From positions 6,324,001 through 6,388,000 of the forward strand of contig NC_133123.1 of the NCBI RefSeq assembly GCF_033568475.1: 64,000 nucleotides of DNA, read 5' to 3'. The stretch's first letter is position 1. Each line of letters starts with the position of its first letter. The position numbers and the translations under genes are program-made. Shown here piece after piece: positions 59,752 through 64,000 of this stretch. This DNA comes from Henckelia pumila. Lineage: Eukaryota > Streptophyta > Magnoliopsida > Lamiales > Gesneriaceae. The notes under the pieces were generated by a model that searched no databases, was not told where the DNA came from, and saw only the letters and a program-made list of their open reading frames with translations.

Positions 59752-60778
59752 CGGTGATCAAGGAGGTGTCTGGATCTACCTCCTCGGCCTGCATCACAAA
59801 CACCCTACCAGCGGTATTCTTCTTCCTCGGGCAGTTAGCTATCTGATGCCCTGGCTCCCTACAGTGGTAGCAAACTCCTGCTCCCAATAGACAAGGTCCC
59901 GGATGCATTTTCTGGCACTTCGGGCAAGTAGGATAAGCTATGGCATTAGGGGCCCCGCCCCTCTGCTGCTGTGGCCTCTGCTGCTGATTCGGGCCCTTAG
60001 CCGGCCCTGTAAACTGCTTCTTCGCAGGAGGCTGCGAAGATGGTCGCTGATACCCAGCCTGATACTGCCTCTTCCCTTGCTGCTCTCTCTGAATCTCTCT
60101 CCGACCCTCCTCGGAACGCAAGGCTCTACTGACTGCAGACTCATAAGTAAGGACGTCTGCCATGCGAACATCATGCTTGATATCCGCCTTCAAACCCTCC
60201 ACAAACTGCCTCAACTTCTCTGGTGGACTATCTGAAATCAGAGGCACAAAGTGACAGCCCCTCTCGAACTATCTCACATAATCAACCACTGTCTTGTCCC
60301 CCTGACGGAGACTCATAAACTCTCGGATCATGCAACTGCGCACATCCTCAGTGAAGTACTTGGCGTAGAAGATACGCCTAAACTCTGCCCAGGTCAGTGT
60401 AGGAAGGTGAACTCCCCTGGCTGCACCCTCCCACCAGAGCGCTGCATCGCCCCTCAGCATGTACGTCGCACAGTTTACCCTGTCGGTGTCTGTGATCCCC
60501 ATATAAGCAAAGATGGACTCCAGAGAGCGAATCCATCCCTCCGCCACCAAAGGATCGGTGGTACCAACAAACTCCTTGGGTCCCTTCTTCTGGAACCTCT
60601 CAGCAACGTCCTCCTCATGGGACAACCTGGGACGAGTAGCCTGCTGCTCTAACAGAGCAGTAATCCCTGCCATCATATTCGCATTGGCCTGCTCCAATGC
60701 TGCTAGAGGGTTCTGCGGAGGTGGAGGTGGAGGTGTAGGTGGAGATCCCCCACGTCTGTTCATCGGTCTAGGAGGCAT
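59735..60778 (-). pseudogene. gag of Tekay copy 2, with a premature TAG
   Basis: The start is placed at ATG 60778 (MPPRPMNRRG) to match copy 1; an ATG 15 bases upstream is also in frame. The gag domain is interrupted by TAG at 60269-60271, where copy 1 has CAG (between VRQ and FERGCHF). The frame then stays open through the Gln-rich linker and the zinc knuckle CYHCREPGHQIANC to the stop in the candidate intron. Confidence 0.93.
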
Positions 60779-60950
60779 TCTGCACCACCACATATTTCTT
60801 TACGTAAATCGCCATGCATAACTAAGTTGTTTAAAATTAATGCTAACTTAAATTCTAAAAATTAAATCATGCTATAAACACTTAAAACTTACAGACCGGT
60901 AGCGTGGATTTCTGAGCTCGCATAGCAGTAATGACCCCTCCAAAAACCGT

Positions 60951-60962
60951 GCTCTGATACCA
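60951..60962 (-). other. Primer binding site (initiator tRNA-Met) of Tekay copy 2
   Basis: TGGTATCAGAGC on the minus strand, two bases from the 5' LTR. Confidence 0.95.
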
Positions 60963-60964
60963 AC

Positions 60965-63626
60965 TGAAACGACCCTAACTCTATAATTAATAAATAAATA
61001 TGCGGAATTTTTTTTTTTTTATACTTACTAAATAAAATATGTACATATATGCCCATACATATATGCACTGAATAAAAAGATTTAAAAATAAATAAATAAA
61101 TAAACAATTAAATACTTAAATAAAAATGCATTCTTTAAAATAAATAAATATTTGAGTCAAACATTTACTTAAAAATACTGCATAAATAAAATGATTAAAA
61201 TTTGCATGCACTGACAATATTCAATAAAATATTCAAAACTCACAACCACTGAAAAATAATATAAAATGTGTAACGTGCTGACATAATCAAAAACATGCAT
61301 GTGACTCAGAAATCTATCATGGTCACGGGGTCACTGCATGCCCGCTCATACATCCTCGCCTCCGGTGGGTACAACCTCATCCTCAACGTACTCACCTGCA
61401 CCATACCAGTGTAGTGAGCCTAGAGGCCCAACATGCTAACATATAACAAGGGTTTAAAATAATTTAAAACAATTAAATACTAATACATACATATACATGA
61501 ATGAGCATGCTTGAAAATTTCATAACATAACATAACTTAACTTAAATAACATAATACATAAACATTGTTGAGCAATTTATTTTCTAACATCGCATGGTTG
61601 TATCCGTAGTGTAACCTTAAATCATACATTAAATACTGATCAGCGTGGAAACCAACGTACGTGGCGGTGACGAATCACCTCTTAAATTGGCAGTAAACTG
61701 CCCTTCAATAGTTCACATATGGGGATGAATCCCCCTTAAATTGTCACACTACTTCAACTTCCAACATAAAATATTTTATTATTGCTCAACCTTAAACATT
61801 TAATTATGCATAAAATTATTTCATGAATGCATGTACTTAATTAAAATGTGTGTCCTTCATATATATTTAATTTAAATTTCTTACTAACATATACATATTA
61901 AAATAACTTCAATGCATAAAAATAATTAAATATATAATCAGGACACATGCAATTTTTTCATGGATTGTCCTGGACTGCTGGCCCTATAAACTCAAGCCCA
62001 TTTACTTAAATCTGGCCCATTAATACTGAGACTGGCCCAATAAAAATTATTCTAAGCCCAATTAAATAATTAAAGCCCATTAAAGCATTCTAGGCCCAAT
62101 AACAACTTAAACTGGCCCAATGGGACCAAAAGCCCAAAGACTGGCCCACTAACTTTTATGGGCTCAAAAGCCCATAAAATTTATGGACTAACTTAATTAA
62201 AATTTTAAAAACCCAAATAAAATTATTTGGGAGTCCAAATAATTTTATTTCTAATTAATTGGCTCAAAAACCAATTAATTCATAAAATATTTTAAAAATA
62301 AAAAGACTCGAGCCCGGCCCACCAAACCCGGACCCGGACTCACTTAACCCGACCCACGACCCACTGACTTGACCCGGACCCAAGAACCCGACCCGGACCC
62401 AGCCCTAACCCTAAACCCGAACTCACCCTCTCCTCTCCTCCTCGGCCGCCGCGTGCAGCAGCCCTTCTAGGGCTGCTGCCGCCCTGCTCCGGCCACCCCT
62501 GGCCGGAGCCCTGTCGCCCAGACGTAGCCCACGTCTGGGCGGTTTGAACCTAGCCACCGAACCACTCCCATGCAGACCACCAACCATCAGCCGAGCCCCC
62601 TTCCCCTAGAACCCTAATCTGCGCACATGGAGAGCAGCCCGACCTTTGTGGCTTTCCTGGGCTCTTTTGGCTCGAACCACTCGAGCCATTCGAGTCCAGG
62701 CCACACCAACACCCCCTTCTAGACCCTCGGCCAGCAGCTAGACACAACCAAGAGCAGAAAACGTGAACATGAACAAGCAAATCACACGGCCAAGCTCGAT
62801 CTCCACGATAGCCGAAGAAATTTTCTGAAAATATTTAAAAGTTATGATGCATACCTCATACACACACTATAATAACCGATAGGTACAAAAAAATTCAGAA
62901 GAAAACATGCCTTTCACCGAAAACGAAGAGAAAAACGAGCGTGGGACGATTCCAGGACGACGGGGGCGATGACAACCGACTTGGACCTTCAAAACCGAGG
63001 CTATGGTGACTTCTTTGGGGTCTGCTCGATGAAGAAGATGAATGGAAGGGAGGGAGGCGGCTAAGAGGGTAATCGGTTAAGGGTTTGGGGTAGATTAGGT
63101 TAGAGTTTTTATTTTAATAAAAATAGGTTTTTAGGATAATTAAAATACATAAATAAGGGTTTTTAAATTCAAAATATATAACTTAAAACTCTAACTAACA
63201 ATTAAAATCTGATAATAAATTTACAAATCCCGAAATACATAATTAAGGGAATTTTAAAAATACTAAAAAGTCAATATTTTGGCTTATTTTGAATAAAAAT
63301 GAACTTCTAAAATTATATAAAATTAAATACTAAAAATTTTGAGATAATAAAACTCAATATAATATTTTAGGGCTCTAAAAAGGCTCATGAAATTTATTGG
63401 CTAGAAAGTTGTCATCTTGTCCGTCCACGGTCCCGTCTACGCGATAAAATAATTAAAATACTAAAAATCATAAAAATCGCTAATTATGGGTTAAATGCTT
63501 AAAAATGAATTTAAATCATGCACAAATAATTCACATAATTATTTAACCCATAAATCTAAAATTTAAATAATTAAATTTCCTAATTATGCATGCGGATTTA
63601 CGTATTTAAAAATACCGGGTGTTACA
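60965..63626 (-). repeat. 5' LTR of Tekay copy 2 (2662 bp)
   Basis: Partner of 53433-56111, followed on the plus strand by the second GAGCC. It contains the same AT-rich and GC-rich blocks; frames inside are not genes. Confidence 0.95.
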
Positions 63627-64000
63627 GAGCCTCATCACCACCTTGTACGGTCCTTCCCATTTAGGATCGAGCTTCCCTATAGCCCCCTCCTGAACTTTTC
63701 TCAGCACCAAATCCCTACCTGGAAGCCCTTCCTGCGCACCCAACGATTATAGGATCGAGCTACCCTGTTCTTGTATGCCTTCATTCTGATGGCAGCAGCT
63801 TCTCTCTTCTCCTCCATAAAGTCTAAGTCTTCCATTCTCTTTTCTCCATTCTTCTCATCGTAGAAAATGATCCGAGCTGACTCTTCTCCAATTTCTGCTG
63901 GCAAGACCGCTTCATTTCCATAAACCAGACTAAATGGAGTCTCTCCTGTCCCAATTTTGGGTGTGGTACGATATGACCATAACACACTAGGGAGTTCCTC
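63627..64000 (-). pseudogene. Integrase C-terminal region of Tat copy B pol (partial, frameshifted)
   Basis: On the minus strand from the window edge: LPSVLWSYRTTPKIGTGETP, FSLVYGNEAVLPAEIGE, NRWVRRKGFQVG. These are typical of the C-terminal integrase region of Tat/Athila pol. At 63713-63715 one base is missing from a run of G (minus strand), which shifts the frame into a stop. In the other frame the sequence continues as LVLRKVQEGAIGKLDPKWEG with a GPY motif, up to the Tekay insertion. The start lies outside the window. Confidence 0.85.

Larger units (their letters stand above)
53433..63626 (-). mobile_element. Tekay/Del-type chromovirus (Ty3/gypsy), copy 2, 10.2 kb
   Basis: Same order and orientation as Tekay copy 1: 5' LTR 60965-63626, primer site, gag, candidate intron, pol, purine tract, 3' LTR 53433-56111, with a perfect GAGCC target duplication. 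Its LTRs resemble each other closely but differ clearly from copy 1, so the two are distinct subfamilies. Defects: TAG in gag (60269-60271), TAG in RNase H (58016-58018) and a 17-bp duplication in integrase (56751-56784). The RT active site FIDDILIYS is intact. Confidence 0.95.
47747..64000 (-). mobile_element. Tat/Retand-like Ty3/gypsy element, copy B (runs off the window; nested Tekay element)
   Basis: On the minus strand; plus-strand order is 3' LTR (47747-48581), purine tract, antisense spliced ORF (48982-51035), two tandem-repeat arrays (about 51150-53235), pol end (53338-53432), nested Tekay copy 2, and pol integrase region (63627-64000, continuing outside). The layout of an extra antisense ORF and hypervariable repeats between pol and the 3' LTR is that described for the Tat lineage. 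RT, RNase H, protease, gag and the 5' LTR should lie beyond 64000. A one-base deletion in integrase suggests it is dead. Confidence 0.85.

Overview
The window looks like nuclear DNA of a dicot plant. It has widely spaced, intron-poor plant regulatory genes in very AT-rich intergenic DNA full of MITEs and (TA)n tracts, plus large nested Ty3/gypsy LTR retrotransposons. An asterid such as a member of the Lamiales is a guess only. No organellar or bacterial genes were seen.

Positions 1-32046 hold the host genes. Three are convincing. A single-exon MAX2/D3-type F-box LRR gene (strigolactone and karrikin signalling) lies at 4722-6899 minus. A trihelix transcription factor of the ASIL/SIP1 type lies at 13945-15000 plus. 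An ALOG-domain gene of the LSH/G1-like family lies at 21678-22211 minus. They are separated by 7-10 kb of AT-rich DNA with a broken RNase H fragment, several Tourist-type MITEs (one inserted into a copy of itself), a fold-back element, diverged tandem repeats and microsatellites. They form no operon-like unit and share no obvious pathway beyond plant architecture and development.

Positions 32047-64000 are a nest of LTR retrotransposons, all oriented on the minus strand. Two Tat/Retand-like elements form the outer layer: copy A at 32047-46168 and copy B at 47747 to beyond the window edge. Each is interrupted by a complete, about 10.2-kb Tekay/Del-type chromovirus: copy 1 at 32315-42517 with TSD TTAGC, and copy 2 at 53433-63626 with TSD GAGCC. 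Both Tekay copies have PBS, gag, protease, RT, RNase H, integrase, chromodomain, PPT and about 2.65-kb LTRs. Both are disabled by premature TAG codons and small tandem duplications.

Four observations stand out. (1) Both Tekay copies carry a 203-204-bp segment with GT-AG ends exactly between gag and protease. Its removal gives one gag-pol frame, and retaining it stops translation just after Gag, so it may be a regulated intron. (2) Tat copy B carries an antisense gene with its own TATA box and two introns, lying between the pol end and the 3' LTR. (3) Next to it are two tandem arrays (68-bp and 45-bp units) that look like a satellite DNA forming inside a retrotransposon. (4) All premature stops are TAG. 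Three are shown to be CAG to TAG by comparison between the two Tekay copies, as expected from deamination of CHG-methylated DNA.
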